Shown: positions 27,637-37,555 of the stretch, piece after piece
Numbering within the stretch: the first letter of the stretch is position 1
Layout of the letters: each line of letters opens with the position of its first letter
Position numbers and translations under genes: made by a program
Notes under the pieces: model-generated
The model's database searches: none
The model's input: only the letters and a program-made list of their open reading frames with translations
What the model was told of the DNA's origin: nothing
Source: Flavobacteriales bacterium
GTDB lineage: Bacteria > Bacteroidota > Bacteroidia > Flavobacteriales_D > Parvicellaceae
Assembly: GCA_025210295.1 (NCBI GenBank)
Contig: JAOASC010000048.1
Span: 124,001-188,000, forward strand
Direction of reading: 5' to 3'
DNA length: 64,000 nucleotides

Positions 27637-28839
27637 TTATATCGAATTATAAATATTGCTCAGCGCTTCCTTTATTGCTCTAAAATCCAATTGTAAATCT
27701 AGTTGTTGTGAGAGCCCAATATTGATGACATAAATCAAGGATTCCTTTCTGTAAATGAACTCCCCTTTTTTTAAAGATTCCTCAATACTATCAACTTTTG
27801 CCAATAAACATACTAACTGATAATCTTTATTTACAACGCTTGTTTTGTTATTAGGATGCGCTTTGGTAAAATGTTGTGTTGGGGTTAGTTTAATTAAATT
27901 TTCGAAGCAATGTGCTAACTCCGGAAATTCTGATTTAGGAAAGATATGATGCACCTGAGTAGCTTCTCCATTAGCCCATTGGTCTTTAACTTCACTTTGC
28001 TGATACATTTTACGTATCATTTTCATCACTTTCTGGACCTGATAATCTGAATAGGCTTCACTTTGCTGCATCATCAATGCCTCGTGCTCTTGTATGACCT
28101 CATTTCTTGAAGTACTCTTATTCTTCCCTTTATCTCGCCAATTTGGGCGGTTATACATCAAGTCAGTATAATAAAATTGATGAGAAGAAAGTCTTCCTTT
28201 TTGAGTTCCTTGAATATTGTTTTGGCAAGCATATACGTTTAATATTTTAGGAAAAATACGATTAACCTCAGTTGTTCCATTAATAGGCGTATTACCTATA
28301 ATAAAGCGTTGAAAGCGCGACTTTAACACTTCAAAGCTTTCGTTATCAACTGTTCCAGCAATACATTTAGCTTTAAATGCTTCAAAATGCTTCAATTCCT
28401 TGCTATCAGAAAGTACTTTGTGTAAATAATAATAGAGAAATAAATAGGCATTTCTTTCCTTCATTGCAATAAATTCAAGGATGGACCTGTTCTTAATCTG
28501 GTAATAATTTTTTCTTCCTTTCTTTTGCAGGAACAGCACCCCAGCATACGCTAATGTTCTTAAGGGTTGTGATGTAAACTTATCATACTCTTGACGAGTT
28601 GTTTTATTTTGTACATCTGGCTTATTAAAAATAGCTTTAACATTGAAATTAAAATAGTCATCATTCCAGATATCGTCTTTGGTAAACTCAACAGCTCTAT
28701 CAGCATCGAAATTCAATACACAATCTGCAATAATACTCAACACATCAGGGGTAACCTTTTGGTCCATAAACCTGGCGTCCTTAGTTTTCCTGACATCAAA
28801 ATCAAATTGTTGGAAGTATTTTTGAATCTCAACTATCAT
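27637..28839 (-). CDS. HNH restriction endonuclease of a type II system
   Basis: 400 residues. The HNH motif is C-terminal: H297-H298 (QVHHIFPKSEFPEL), N314 (FENLIKL) and H323 (TPTQHFTKAHPN). The first about 280 residues are helical and charged and probably read DNA. It starts 8 nt after the stop of the fused methyltransferase, so the two form one operon and an RM pair. Known enzymes of the Eco31I/Alw26I group combine an HNH nuclease with both C5 and N6 methylation of an asymmetric site. This one may be similar, but no target can be predicted. Confidence 0.78.
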   Translation of the reverse strand: MIVEIQKYFQQFDFDVRKTKDARFMDQKVTPDVLSIIADCVLNFDADRAVEFTKDDIWNDDYFNFNVKAIFNKPDVQNKTTRQEYDKFTSQPLRTLAYAGVLFLQKKGRKNYYQIKNRSILEFIAMKERNAYLFLYYYLHKVLSDSKELKHFEAFKAKCIAGTVDNESFEVLKSRFQRFIIGNTPINGTTEVNRIFPKILNVYACQNNIQGTQKGRLSSHQFYYTDLMYNRPNWRDKGKNKSTSRNEVIQEHEALMMQQSEAYSDYQVQKVMKMIRKMYQQSEVKDQWANGEATQVHHIFPKSEFPELAHCFENLIKLTPTQHFTKAHPNNKTSVVNKDYQLVCLLAKVDSIEESLKKGEFIYRKESLIYVINIGLSQQLDLQLDFRAIKEALSNIYNSI

Positions 28840-28847
28840 TTATTCAA

Positions 28848-31340
28848 CTACTTTAACAACCCAAAGAAAAACACCGAGTTATTATCTATATTTAAAGACC
28901 GTGTTCCAAAATTTCTCGCTACTCGATAATAATCTTCAAATTCTTTGGTACTATAAAACTCCAAATCTTTTTGAGTTGGTAAGCGACTTCCATTTTTCAA
29001 GGTCAACAAAGCTACAGAACCGTCTGCTATGGCATTTTTGGGTAAAAAGCTCGCTCTGGGATAATAAGTTAAATTCGGAACCATTACGATTCCTGATTCA
29101 TTGTAAAACTTTGAAACTGCAAATTCTTCAATTTCATCCACATAACAATCATACCCCTCAATTGCCTTAATCTCATTATTCCCAATATTTCTTGATTTTA
29201 ACACCCTAACTTTCCCTTTAGATTGGGTCAGAGATTTCGTTATTTGGCGATCTCTGAAACTGTTAAAAATATTGAGTTGCATTTTAGCAACAACCTCATC
29301 AAACTGATCATTTCTATAGATCAACCAATAAGGAAATTCATCAGACAACAAATAACTTTTACTTTGTTCTTGGTAGGTCTGTTGAATATAACTTTCTATG
29401 GTAATAGTATCGCTATCGGAAGCTGAAGAAGCACATAAAAAGCTGATTGTTTCTATCTTTACTCCTTTAAATGCTTTTTCTCCATAATCACATATTTTCT
29501 GTAAATCATGCTTTTTTAAAAGTTCTCTCGTTTTACCAAACTCTGGTGCATTTAACAAGCTCTTTGGTACAACTAAAGACACCACGCCTCCTAAACGCAA
29601 TGATTTTTCAATAAAGAAAGAAAAAATATTATTAGTATTGGTATTGTAAGCCCCCTGTTTATAATTTTCTAGTAATGCTTTATTTTTGGTTACCTTACCA
29701 TAAGGAGGATTTCCTACTACAATGTCATATTTCACCTTACAATTCCAATCCAAGAAATCGGTATGTTTATAGTTAATTTTAAAATTTCTAGGAACTTTAA
29801 CTTTAGCTAGAATTGTTTTTAGAATCTGTAAAGAATTACGATCAATGTCACAAACATCAAGAATGACCTCCTCTTTATCTTCATATTTTTGAAACAACAA
29901 CGGAATAAAATTACCAACACCAACAGATGGTTCTAGAATTCTAATTTTCTTTTTCTTTTTAAGTTGAGGCAAATCTTTAATAACCGAGTATGCAATGTCT
30001 TTTCTTGTAAAGTAGGCACTGGTGTTTAGTCTTTCAGAATTGGAATGCTCTGCAATAAGGAAAATATTGTCTAAAGAATATTTTTTAAAGTTCGATTCAA
30101 TGAACGCAATGATATGCTCTGTTTGATTGAGCTCATATTTTGCTTCTAGCGCATTAATTTGAGCAATCGACAGACTTTGATACTTACTTACTTGCTTAAT
30201 ATTGGAAGCTATACTTTTAAAAACTCCTGTAGGTACGGCTTCTCCTAAGCAATGTCTAATATTCAATTCTTCTTTTTTTAAGAATGCTGTTTTATCCAAC
30301 TCCGTCATTTCATTAAGAGTCGCTGCTTTAATGTCAGACCATTCAAATGACTCTGGAATGGACAGCATTCTCATTAACTCTCTAATAGAAAACACTCTAT
30401 TATCTGACGGATGCACGGTGTTTTGGCTTGCTAAAATATCGTTTCTAGTATGTACACAAGGGCCTTCTTTATCCCAATACCAACGAGCATACTTATTCCC
30501 GTTTTTACTTTTATTATATACAACCTCCCCATTAATTACTCGATGGGGGATACGAGTTGGCTCAACATTTTCGAAAGCCGACTGTCCCTCATTAAGGTTT
30601 TCAATCCAAGGCAACATCCTTAAATCAAACGCTCTGTACGAATGATAAATATCCTCAGAAATCTCTCCCATTTTCGTTAATGACGGTAAATCTCCTATCA
30701 ACTCCCTTAATGTTTTTGACTTTTGTTTCTTAGGAAAAATATCATAAGGAGTAATGTTAAGAATATCCTTTCTTACCCCAATCACCAATGTTCTAGTCCT
30801 ACTTGAATTGGCTCCATATTCCTTGAAGTTAACTATTTTTGAAAGAATATTATAGGTTCCACCTAGGTTCTCCCTAATAGCTTCCTGAATTGGTTTATCA
30901 ACACCGTCTACATCTGTACATGTTGTTGTTAAAAATGCCCTAACATTCTCAAAAACAAAAAATTTCGGCAGTATATTATTGGTCAATTTAATCGATTCAA
31001 CCACCAATGAGTTTCTCGACTTTTCATCATTTTTTTTATGGTTGGCAACAGACATTCCCTGACATGGAGGAGTTGCAATTAAAACATCTGGTGCACTAAT
31101 TTTATGTTTGGTTTTCCAAAGTTCTAATTCGGCTAAAAGCTGCTGTTTAACATCGCTTTTAGAAATATCTCCACTTATGTAACCACTTTCGTATCGACAC
31201 TTATTATTAAAAGCCTGAATTTTAAGTCGTTTTGCCAACAACTCATTCGTTGCGATACATTCAAAACCATTTTGTTTAAAACCATAGCATCCTACTCCTG
31301 CACTGCTAAACAGACTTATGTATGTTAATGGTTTTTTCAT
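28848..31340 (-). CDS. Fused DNA methyltransferase: C5-cytosine domain plus N6-adenine domain
   Basis: 830 residues from ATG 31340; a TTG three codons earlier overlaps the -7 box. The N-terminal m5C domain has motif I variant SLFSSAGVGCYGF, PPCQ with catalytic Cys93, ENV (motif VI), SSRTRTLVIGV (VIII) and GEAVPTGVF near residue 366 (X). The C-terminal m6A domain has EPSVGVGNF (470-478) and NPPY (544-547) in gamma-class order, followed by a target-recognition-like tail. It probably methylates the two strands of an asymmetric site with different chemistry. First gene of the RM operon. Confidence 0.9.
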   Translation of the reverse strand: MKKPLTYISLFSSAGVGCYGFKQNGFECIATNELLAKRLKIQAFNNKCRYESGYISGDISKSDVKQQLLAELELWKTKHKISAPDVLIATPPCQGMSVANHKKNDEKSRNSLVVESIKLTNNILPKFFVFENVRAFLTTTCTDVDGVDKPIQEAIRENLGGTYNILSKIVNFKEYGANSSRTRTLVIGVRKDILNITPYDIFPKKQKSKTLRELIGDLPSLTKMGEISEDIYHSYRAFDLRMLPWIENLNEGQSAFENVEPTRIPHRVINGEVVYNKSKNGNKYARWYWDKEGPCVHTRNDILASQNTVHPSDNRVFSIRELMRMLSIPESFEWSDIKAATLNEMTELDKTAFLKKEELNIRHCLGEAVPTGVFKSIASNIKQVSKYQSLSIAQINALEAKYELNQTEHIIAFIESNFKKYSLDNIFLIAEHSNSERLNTSAYFTRKDIAYSVIKDLPQLKKKKKIRILEPSVGVGNFIPLLFQKYEDKEEVILDVCDIDRNSLQILKTILAKVKVPRNFKINYKHTDFLDWNCKVKYDIVVGNPPYGKVTKNKALLENYKQGAYNTNTNNIFSFFIEKSLRLGGVVSLVVPKSLLNAPEFGKTRELLKKHDLQKICDYGEKAFKGVKIETISFLCASSASDSDTITIESYIQQTYQEQSKSYLLSDEFPYWLIYRNDQFDEVVAKMQLNIFNSFRDRQITKSLTQSKGKVRVLKSRNIGNNEIKAIEGYDCYVDEIEEFAVSKFYNESGIVMVPNLTYYPRASFLPKNAIADGSVALLTLKNGSRLPTQKDLEFYSTKEFEDYYRVARNFGTRSLNIDNNSVFFFGLLK

Positions 31341-31346
31341 ATTTAG

Positions 31347-31378
31347 CAAATGTAAACATAAATTGAGTTTTATCCCAA
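31347..31378 (-). promoter_or_regulatory. Promoter of the fused methyltransferase operon, probably leaderless
   Basis: On the minus strand: TTG (31378-31376), 21-nt spacer, then TACATTTG (31354-31347), a full match to TAnnTTTG. Only 6 nt separate the box from the ATG at 31340, so the transcript would start at or within a few nt of the start codon. Confidence 0.65.
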
Positions 31379-31613
31379 GGCTATTGTTTTTTTAGCTCCA
31401 AACGCTATACAATCACTAATAATCGAAACCTACTACCAACAATAACTTTAGACATTATTTAATTCGACTGGATTTCGGTCGATTGACTATAAACAATCTA
31501 ATAAGGAAAGACAACAAATAAGAGTAAAAAACAAAACAAGCGTTATTCTCCTATCATTTAAACGACTTTCAACCTATTTAATCTACTATAGAAGAAAAAT
31601 AAAAATGTTTATA

Positions 31614-31991
31614 TCACAACTGCAACCCTCTATCAAAATGAGTAATATCTACATTTGAGATAGCTTGCCTAATTTCAGCTACATCCTGCTCAGTTCCAAT
31701 TTGAAAACCATAATGAACAACTATATAGCGAATATATTCATTACAATTAACTCTATGTATAATTTTACCTACACCAGCTGTAAAGGCTGCTCTAAAAGCT
31801 CGAGGAAAACGCTCTATATTTCGATAACAATGAATTCTTCCTTCACTTCCCCATGCTCCTTGATTTTCATTATGTTCCCAATGTATTGATGTCGTGCCAT
31901 CATTTTTAGATAAAAAACCTAAAGCTTCAAAGAACTCTTGATTTGAAGCAAATTCAATTTGTTGATTTTTCCCAAATATTAATTGTGCCAT
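31614..31991 (-). CDS. Hypothetical protein
   Basis: 125 residues, no signal peptide. Features: an IHWEHNENQGAWGSEGRIHCY segment with several His/Trp/Cys residues and a C-terminal helix. Not recognised. It stands alone between the RM locus and a divergent secreted-protein gene; A/T-rich flanks of about 260 nt on each side show no other gene. Confidence 0.55.
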   Translation of the reverse strand: MAQLIFGKNQQIEFASNQEFFEALGFLSKNDGTTSIHWEHNENQGAWGSEGRIHCYRNIERFPRAFRAAFTAGVGKIIHRVNCNEYIRYIVVHYGFQIGTEQDVAEIRQAISNVDITHFDRGLQL

Positions 31992-32272
31992 TTTTTTTAA
32001 TTAAAACTCCTCCATTTTAAACTTTGACGAGGGTGTTGATTTAACATTAAGTATTCCTCTATAAAGATAGTTAATTTAAAGCTTAAACATCAAGAATAAG
32101 AGTTTAACATAACTCACTAGGTATAAAGCCCCAACTCACGTCTTCTATACCCAACCAAGCTTTAATGTTCTATCTTCCCCACTAAATTTTCGCTATAAAA
32201 AGCAATAGTTTCTTACCCATTACCAATCAGAAATTGGTTATCTTGCCATCACAACAATTGACATCGCTACTC

Positions 32273-32734
32273 ATGAAATATTTTATCATTCTCCTAACCC
32301 TGGCTTTTAGCCCTTATACAAAAGCTCAAAATTCTGAAAAAGACCTAATAAAAAAGACTATAGACACTTTCTTTCATCACTTTCACAATAAGGACACCAC
32401 TGCTTTACGCTCAAGTTTTCATCCTGACAACAAAATGCAAACCACGGGAACTGATCAAAATGGAAATGCCAGGATTAAAACTGAAAGTGTAAATGACTTT
32501 TTTAAAAGCCTTGTTAGCATCCCAGATTCTATTAACATTAAAGAACAGCTTATTGATTACCAAATCATGATTGATGGCCCAATGGCAACAGTATGGACCA
32601 ACTATAAATTCTACGTAGATGGAAAATTTAGTCATTGCGGCGTCAACAACTTTCAACTATTTAGAGATACCCAAAAAGGCTGGTTAATTACTTATTTGGT
32701 AGACACCAGAAGAAGAAAAGGATGTGAGGAGTAA
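32273..32734 (+). CDS. Secreted NTF2/SnoaL-like protein
   Basis: 153 residues from ATG 32273, chosen because it starts a clean signal peptide (MKYFIILLTLAF...TKAQ); the longer frame adds 13 unlikely residues. The mature part reads as an NTF2-like domain (TIDTFFHHFHNKDTTALRS ... ATVWTNYKFYVDGKFSHCGVN ... GWLITYLVDTR). Such Bacteroidota proteins are usually of unknown function. Periplasmic. Confidence 0.75.
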   Translation: MKYFIILLTLAFSPYTKAQNSEKDLIKKTIDTFFHHFHNKDTTALRSSFHPDNKMQTTGTDQNGNARIKTESVNDFFKSLVSIPDSINIKEQLIDYQIMIDGPMATVWTNYKFYVDGKFSHCGVNNFQLFRDTQKGWLITYLVDTRRRKGCEE

Positions 32735-32807
32735 AAGTAGTTTTCTATTAACTTTCGTTGATATAATAGTCTGCCATAGTTCCCTAAAGAACAATTAACA
32801 AACATCT

Positions 32808-33569
32808 ATGTTGAAACAAAAAATCGTTAACATATTATTCATCAATTTGGCTTTTATCTTATTCCTTAGTTGTAATGCGGGACTAGGAAATAAAAAAAAC
32901 ACAACTTCTACCTCTGAAGTAATAATCAAAAAAACGGACACCATAATTACTAAAAACGGTAAACACCTCTTAATTATTGAAGCAATTGATTCTCTTCATT
33001 TTTTTTCTACCAAGGCTAAAAGTGGTTATAAAAATGATGATTTTTTAAAAATTACCGACTTCTATGAAGCGAAAAAACGACTTAAAAACATCGCTGAATT
33101 TGATGATACAGCGATGGAACCTCCTGTCGTTTTAAAATTACGAGATAGAAGAAATAGAACAATAAAAATAGACGATTATTACGCTTTCGTTGCATATTAC
33201 CCCGAAGAGGATATATTACTGTGTGAAGGGGGACATTCAATAGATGTAAGTTTCAACTTGAAAAACGGTGAAAGAACAGTACAAACAGGTAATCCTGAAG
33301 TTATTAAATCATCACCCACCAAAAAATATAGACTAAATGGTCACTTCGGGGGGCAACAATGCTACACTTATTTTATCCAAGAACGTTTTGATAAAAGTTT
33401 CAAAAAAGTAGTTTTATTGGGTGAAGCCTTTGAAAAAACAACCAACAGGTCACTTTGTGTAATTGGAGATGCCTTTTGGATTAATGACCATGTTTTATAC
33501 TTAGCTGAAGACTCAAACTTTGGCGTTGACATTAAATACTTTAAAATTGAGATGATTAAAAAACAATGA
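32808..33569 (+). CDS. Hypothetical lipoprotein
   Basis: 253 residues. Lipobox LFLSC with Cys22. No acidic surface-export signal directly after the Cys. Mature part is basic and beta-rich with no recognised motif. The upstream 32750-32775 stretch resembles the promoter core seen before the cassette genes further right (TAACTTTCGTTGATATAATAGT). It is followed after 58 nt by another secreted-protein gene. Confidence 0.65.
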   Translation: MLKQKIVNILFINLAFILFLSCNAGLGNKKNTTSTSEVIIKKTDTIITKNGKHLLIIEAIDSLHFFSTKAKSGYKNDDFLKITDFYEAKKRLKNIAEFDDTAMEPPVVLKLRDRRNRTIKIDDYYAFVAYYPEEDILLCEGGHSIDVSFNLKNGERTVQTGNPEVIKSSPTKKYRLNGHFGGQQCYTYFIQERFDKSFKKVVLLGEAFEKTTNRSLCVIGDAFWINDHVLYLAEDSNFGVDIKYFKIEMIKKQ

Positions 33570-33627
33570 ACGTCCTCCGTTTGTTTTATAAAAAACAGTG
33601 ATAACTAACCAATACAAATTCATTGAA

Positions 33628-35388
33628 ATGCATCAACCGAAAATCCAACTACTCCTTTTGTTTCTTTTAATTTATCAAGCAAACGATGCTCAACTACTGA
33701 AAATTTTAAAAAAAGCTCATGATCCTGCTGGCATATTTTCCTCCAAAGGCTCTAATCCAACCTCAAGTATTCCTTTAAACCCTTTGGAAGGTATAATTCC
33801 TTCCCCAACAGAAAAGCTCAAAGACATTATTGAAGATGGGAAAATAACAAAGAGTGAAGTCGAAAGCTTTTCTTCCGCAACCATTGGTGAATCTTTTCAA
33901 ATTACAGGTAACACAATCGAAGTATTATCTGACAATCATCAAGTTCTTGGAGAACTAAGTTTAAATGCTTTAAACCTGCTGAGTAAAATTGAAAGCTGTT
34001 CTGCTATTGACAAAAAATTAAATCTTCGTTTGTTAAAATCTATTGGCCTCCCCATCTCTGACAATGATCTAAAAAGTTTAGAGACCTATCTCGATAAAGA
34101 AAAGATAGCTTTAGAAGAATTAATTCAACTTCGTCAAAAAGCTTTAGAAGTTGACAAAAGTGTCGGTAAAATATCTTCAGAAACATTGAAATATTTAGGT
34201 AAATACTTCATACTATCATCTAATGGGTTTCCCAAAAAAGAAAAGAGTGATGTAAAATATGATCGTGAGCCAAGCATAGCTGGTGTTGAAATCCCTCTCT
34301 CTTCATTAGATAAAATACTCAATCAGCTATTATTAAATAACCAACAAAAAGTAAAAGAAGAAGATTCTAACCTTGAAATCATAACCCCAGGTACAAGTGA
34401 CATCATCTACAATTTAGAAAACAACACTTTCGAATTAAAAATTCAAGATATTAAACTTAAAATGACTCAAGCAGGATTGAAAGTTTTAACATTATCTATA
34501 AAAGAAATGCAGCTACAACTTGTACCAATAAAAGATACCTCTGGAGTATTGTCTCTTAAACCCATCCTATATTATTTAGACATCAAAAATTCTCCTCCAA
34601 TTATAGATAAAAGTATTGCTTGGCAATTAACAGATTTATTTTTACCTACAGCCAATATGGATATAGATTTAAATACCCCTTTGGAGTTGCCTCTAGAAAT
34701 CGAAAATGCTAGTCTAGATCATCTACTGTTAAATACAGAAAACTTTACCCAACAACTATTTATTGATGAAAAAGGTTTAGGTGTCTCCTTTATAGACTCT
34801 ACTGTTTCTCCCATGCTCTTTGAATCCAATTCCATTTCGATCAATTTTACAGACTATTTTTTTAAATCAATGTTAAAAGAGGCTTTGATAACTAGTGATG
34901 AGTTGAAAATAAACATCTCAAAGAAAATAAAACGCTACGACGAGGGGTACTCTCATATTTTTATTAAAGACATTAATGACTTAAAAATGAACAAGGATGG
35001 GAATATTTATTTCGATTTAAAATTAACTGTTCATTTAAGGCGGTTTCTAGGTATACGACCACAGATTAATTTACCATTTAATCACTTCGGTTTCCATCTA
35101 ACCCCAATAATTGATACTGAAGCTGACAAGATTAGTTTTCACATGAAACCTGTAATAGACTCTATTGAAGTAAAAGGTAAACAGTATAAAACTTGGATGC
35201 TGAAAAAAGCGTTAAGGTTAATGAACCAATCTAAACTAACAATTAAAACAAGTAAATCCGACCTTAAGGAATTTGAAAACCTCAATTACTTAGACAGTAA
35301 AGGCTATCCCATTCTTCCCATTGAAAGAGAATTAAATATCAACAGAACTGAGGGGCTTTGGCAAATACAGTTTAACTTTAACAAATAA
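33628..35388 (+). CDS. Large secreted hypothetical protein
   Basis: 586 residues from ATG 33628, which begins a signal peptide (MHQPKIQLLLLFLLIY...NDAQ); a GTG ten codons earlier is less likely. The mature protein alternates amphipathic strands and helices, with long stretches resembling lipid-binding or AsmA-like beta structure (LEITPGTSDIIYNLENNTFELKIQ-type pattern). No catalytic motif recognised. Periplasmic or outer-membrane associated (inference). Confidence 0.6.
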   Translation: MHQPKIQLLLLFLLIYQANDAQLLKILKKAHDPAGIFSSKGSNPTSSIPLNPLEGIIPSPTEKLKDIIEDGKITKSEVESFSSATIGESFQITGNTIEVLSDNHQVLGELSLNALNLLSKIESCSAIDKKLNLRLLKSIGLPISDNDLKSLETYLDKEKIALEELIQLRQKALEVDKSVGKISSETLKYLGKYFILSSNGFPKKEKSDVKYDREPSIAGVEIPLSSLDKILNQLLLNNQQKVKEEDSNLEIITPGTSDIIYNLENNTFELKIQDIKLKMTQAGLKVLTLSIKEMQLQLVPIKDTSGVLSLKPILYYLDIKNSPPIIDKSIAWQLTDLFLPTANMDIDLNTPLELPLEIENASLDHLLLNTENFTQQLFIDEKGLGVSFIDSTVSPMLFESNSISINFTDYFFKSMLKEALITSDELKINISKKIKRYDEGYSHIFIKDINDLKMNKDGNIYFDLKLTVHLRRFLGIRPQINLPFNHFGFHLTPIIDTEADKISFHMKPVIDSIEVKGKQYKTWMLKKALRLMNQSKLTIKTSKSDLKEFENLNYLDSKGYPILPIERELNINRTEGLWQIQFNFNK

Positions 35389-35444
35389 AAGTAGCAATTG
35401 ACGAAGCGCAAAAACGTTATAGACACCATTCAATCACAACTAAC

Positions 35445-35912
35445 ATGACCATCAGAACATATCAAAAAGAAGATTATGCCGCATGTATGGAAATACTAAA
35501 AAGTAATACCCCTCAATTTTTCGCTATGGAGGAAATTCCTCTTTTTGAAGAATGGTTGATAGCGCAAGAAAAAGGATTATTGGCCTACGCAGTTTCTGAA
35601 AAAGAATATTATTACGTGTTAGAAGACAACGACGAAATTATAGGTTGTGCAGGATATTTATTAGTTAAAAACACTAATGAAATATACCTCTCATGGGGAA
35701 TGGTTAATCGTAGATTTCAAAAATTGGGTTATGGTAAAAAGCTGCTTAAATATAGAATCGATTCTATTTCACAACATTTCCCTGACAAGAAAATAGTTTT
35801 GGCAACCACACAAAACATTGCTCCCTTTTTTGAAAAATATGGTTTTAAAACAACCAACATCAAGCCTAAATTCTATTCCGAATCCTTAGACCGATACGAA
35901 ATGGAGAAATAA
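35445..35912 (+). CDS. GNAT family N-acetyltransferase
   Basis: 155 residues. GNAT core visible: MTIRTYQKEDYAACMEIL, a central YLSWGMVNRRFQKLGYGKKLL segment carrying the acetyl-CoA-binding Q/RxxGxG/A pattern, and a C-terminal FFEKYGFKTT. Cytoplasmic acetyltransferase; substrate unknown. It is the last ordinary gene before the accessory region. Confidence 0.85.
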   Translation: MTIRTYQKEDYAACMEILKSNTPQFFAMEEIPLFEEWLIAQEKGLLAYAVSEKEYYYVLEDNDEIIGCAGYLLVKNTNEIYLSWGMVNRRFQKLGYGKKLLKYRIDSISQHFPDKKIVLATTQNIAPFFEKYGFKTTNIKPKFYSESLDRYEMEK

Positions 35913-36212
35913 TATACTAAATTTACAATACTCAATAACTTACTTTAAAGAGGAACTTCTAATACTTTTTGTTTATAATGCCAGTTGGCAACCATAAACC
36001 TAAATAAAAACATAAAGAATAGAATTTTATTACAAATGGATTTATCCTTTATTTTTAAAGATGAAATGAAGATGCAAGAAATTACATAGAGGCTCCTTAA
36101 TTCCAGTAGAGAAAGGATTAGGAATGATTTTATAATCAAAAATGCTAAAATTATAACAACATAAACTGGTTTTGTCGTAACTTTCAGCTAGTTATCATAA
36201 AAAAATAAAAAA
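35913..36212. other. 300-nt intergenic region at the left edge of the accessory island
   Basis: No gene seen. An imperfect hairpin lies at 35971-35999 (GTTTAT...GCCA gt TGGC...ATAAAC). At 36175-36195 there is a promoter-like core (GTAACTTTC followed by TAGTTATC) similar to those before the next genes. Confidence 0.4.
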
Positions 36213-36623
36213 ATGGATGAACCACCGTTTAGATGCGCAACAAAAGAAGCATTAAATGAATTAGAAATTGAGCTTAACCTCAAAGAAAAAAATCCATACT
36301 GGGAATCAATGGTGGGTAAATCATATACACCAGGAAACCCTAATGATATAGAAGAGTATCTTGATTATTATTTACAATTAAAAAATGATGATAAAAAATT
36401 TACTCTTATGGAAATGATATTAGATTCACTTGCAGACCAGCCAACGGAATCTGATTTTTTAACATTTTGGCAAAAAGCGAAACCAATATTAATCAGAGAC
36501 TATTTAATCCATGAATTTACAATTCATTATTGGATACAAATGACAGAAGAATTTGAAAGGAGTTACATTATGACTGCTCTAATTCAAAATTTAATAGCTG
36601 AGATGAATCCAGATAAGCCATAA
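36213..36623 (+). CDS. Hypothetical acidic protein
   Basis: 136 residues, no membrane segment, acidic and helical, with a PTESDFLTFWQKAKPILIRDYL segment. Family not recognised; its size and character fit a cytoplasmic immunity or adaptor protein, but this is not demonstrable. First gene of the plus-strand accessory array, preceded by a GTAACTTTC promoter-like core. Confidence 0.5.
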   Translation: MDEPPFRCATKEALNELEIELNLKEKNPYWESMVGKSYTPGNPNDIEEYLDYYLQLKNDDKKFTLMEMILDSLADQPTESDFLTFWQKAKPILIRDYLIHEFTIHYWIQMTEEFERSYIMTALIQNLIAEMNPDKP

Positions 36624-36666
36624 ATTGTATACAATAGTAGCCCACAATATGAGAAAAATCCAGCAT

Positions 36667-36694
36667 ACGTAACTTTCATTTGTATAATAGTTGA
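36667..36694 (+). promoter_or_regulatory. Promoter-like core shared with the downstream spacer repeats
   Basis: GTAACTTTCATTTGTATAAT followed by AGTTGA matches the core GTAACTTyCGTTkATATAAT AGTTAG found at 37505-37530, 38865-38890 and 41051-41078. TAACTTTC is a variant -7 box. The gene starts about 10 nt later. Confidence 0.5.
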
Positions 36695-36704
36695 CATATA
36701 AAAA

Positions 36705-37277
36705 ATGATTATCAAACGACATAAGATATTAATACTAACAGGTGTTCTTTTGTGGGTTTCGGGATTTTTTATGGCAGCTATGACAATCTACCCTTTCGCA
36801 TTGATTGGAGTTTACGTTGGCCCACCAATTTTAACAATGGGTATAGTTGGTTGGATAATAAACTACAAACATACCAAGAGTCAATTTCCTAATCCAATTA
36901 GAGCATTCAACCGAATATTAAAAAAGCACAAAGGACTACCGAAATATCATTTCGCAATGTTTGAATTTTTGTTCTCCTATCTACTTCATTTTTGGACTTT
37001 TTGCATAGTATTTTGGATTGGAATTGCCTTTTTAGGTACAACAGCTTTTAAAAATTCCAATGCGTTTGCAACAACCAAAAATTATGTTGAAAGTGACAGC
37101 CGACTGATAGAACGAATTGGACAAATTAGATACTATGGATTTCTTATTGGCGGGACGATTTCTTCAAGTGGAGATGCTGACATCTCTTTTTCAATAATCG
37201 GAGATAAAGAAACAATTAATGCGAAAGCGATACTTGAAAGAGGAAAAGTGACAGAAATAAAATATAAGCAACATTAG
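36705..37277 (+). CDS. Membrane protein with C-terminal Coa1-like domain
   Basis: 190 residues. Three membrane helices at about 10-30, 35-52 and 88-112, then an extracytoplasmic domain (YVESDSRLIERIGQIRYYGFLIGGTISSSGDADISFSIIGDKE). This resembles the Coa1/Tim21-like domain of many Bacteroidota membrane proteins of unknown role; the match is from memory and tentative. The stop codon TAG lies inside a CATTAG sequence at the position where neighbouring modules end in GTTAG, so the gene reaches the module boundary. Confidence 0.5.
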   Translation: MIIKRHKILILTGVLLWVSGFFMAAMTIYPFALIGVYVGPPILTMGIVGWIINYKHTKSQFPNPIRAFNRILKKHKGLPKYHFAMFEFLFSYLLHFWTFCIVFWIGIAFLGTTAFKNSNAFATTKNYVESDSRLIERIGQIRYYGFLIGGTISSSGDADISFSIIGDKETINAKAILERGKVTEIKYKQH

Positions 37278-37530
37278 CCCACTTTTCTTCCCCAAACAAA
37301 AGAAAGCCGCTAATCAATAGACTAACAGCGCTATACACGATTTTCCTCTTGCCCTATTTTTAATAAAAAAAGTTTAAATTTTATCCAACTACACATCACC
37401 ATCTAAAAAAGCACATAAAACCACTATTACGTTTATTTATAAATGAATAGTAAAAAACATTGAATAACTTCTTTTCACAGGTGGTTATCTATAGTTTTTT
37501 TTTAGTAACTTCTGTTTATATAATAGTTAG
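37273..37530 (+). repeat. Spacer repeat copy 1: degenerate hairpin plus promoter ending in TAGTTAG
   Basis: 258 nt. Shares with copies 2 and 3: a start of ...TTAGyCy then CTTTTCTTCCCCAAA, a hairpin-like CCGCTAAT...TAACAGCG, a CCACTATTACG...ATAGTAAAAAACATTGAATAACTT stretch, GGTTATCTATAGTTT and the core GTAACTTCTGTTTATATAAT then AGTTAG (37524-37530). Same orientation as the downstream gene, whose expression it probably drives. Confidence 0.8.
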
Positions 37531-37555
37531 TGGCAATTCAAAAAAGACACCCATC

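Noticed and set aside
35971-35999. Imperfect hairpin GTTTAT...ATAAAC as an additional attC-like element
   Set aside because: Only 29 nt with no TAAC/GTTA ends; may be a weak terminator for the GNAT gene, so not counted with the palindromes.
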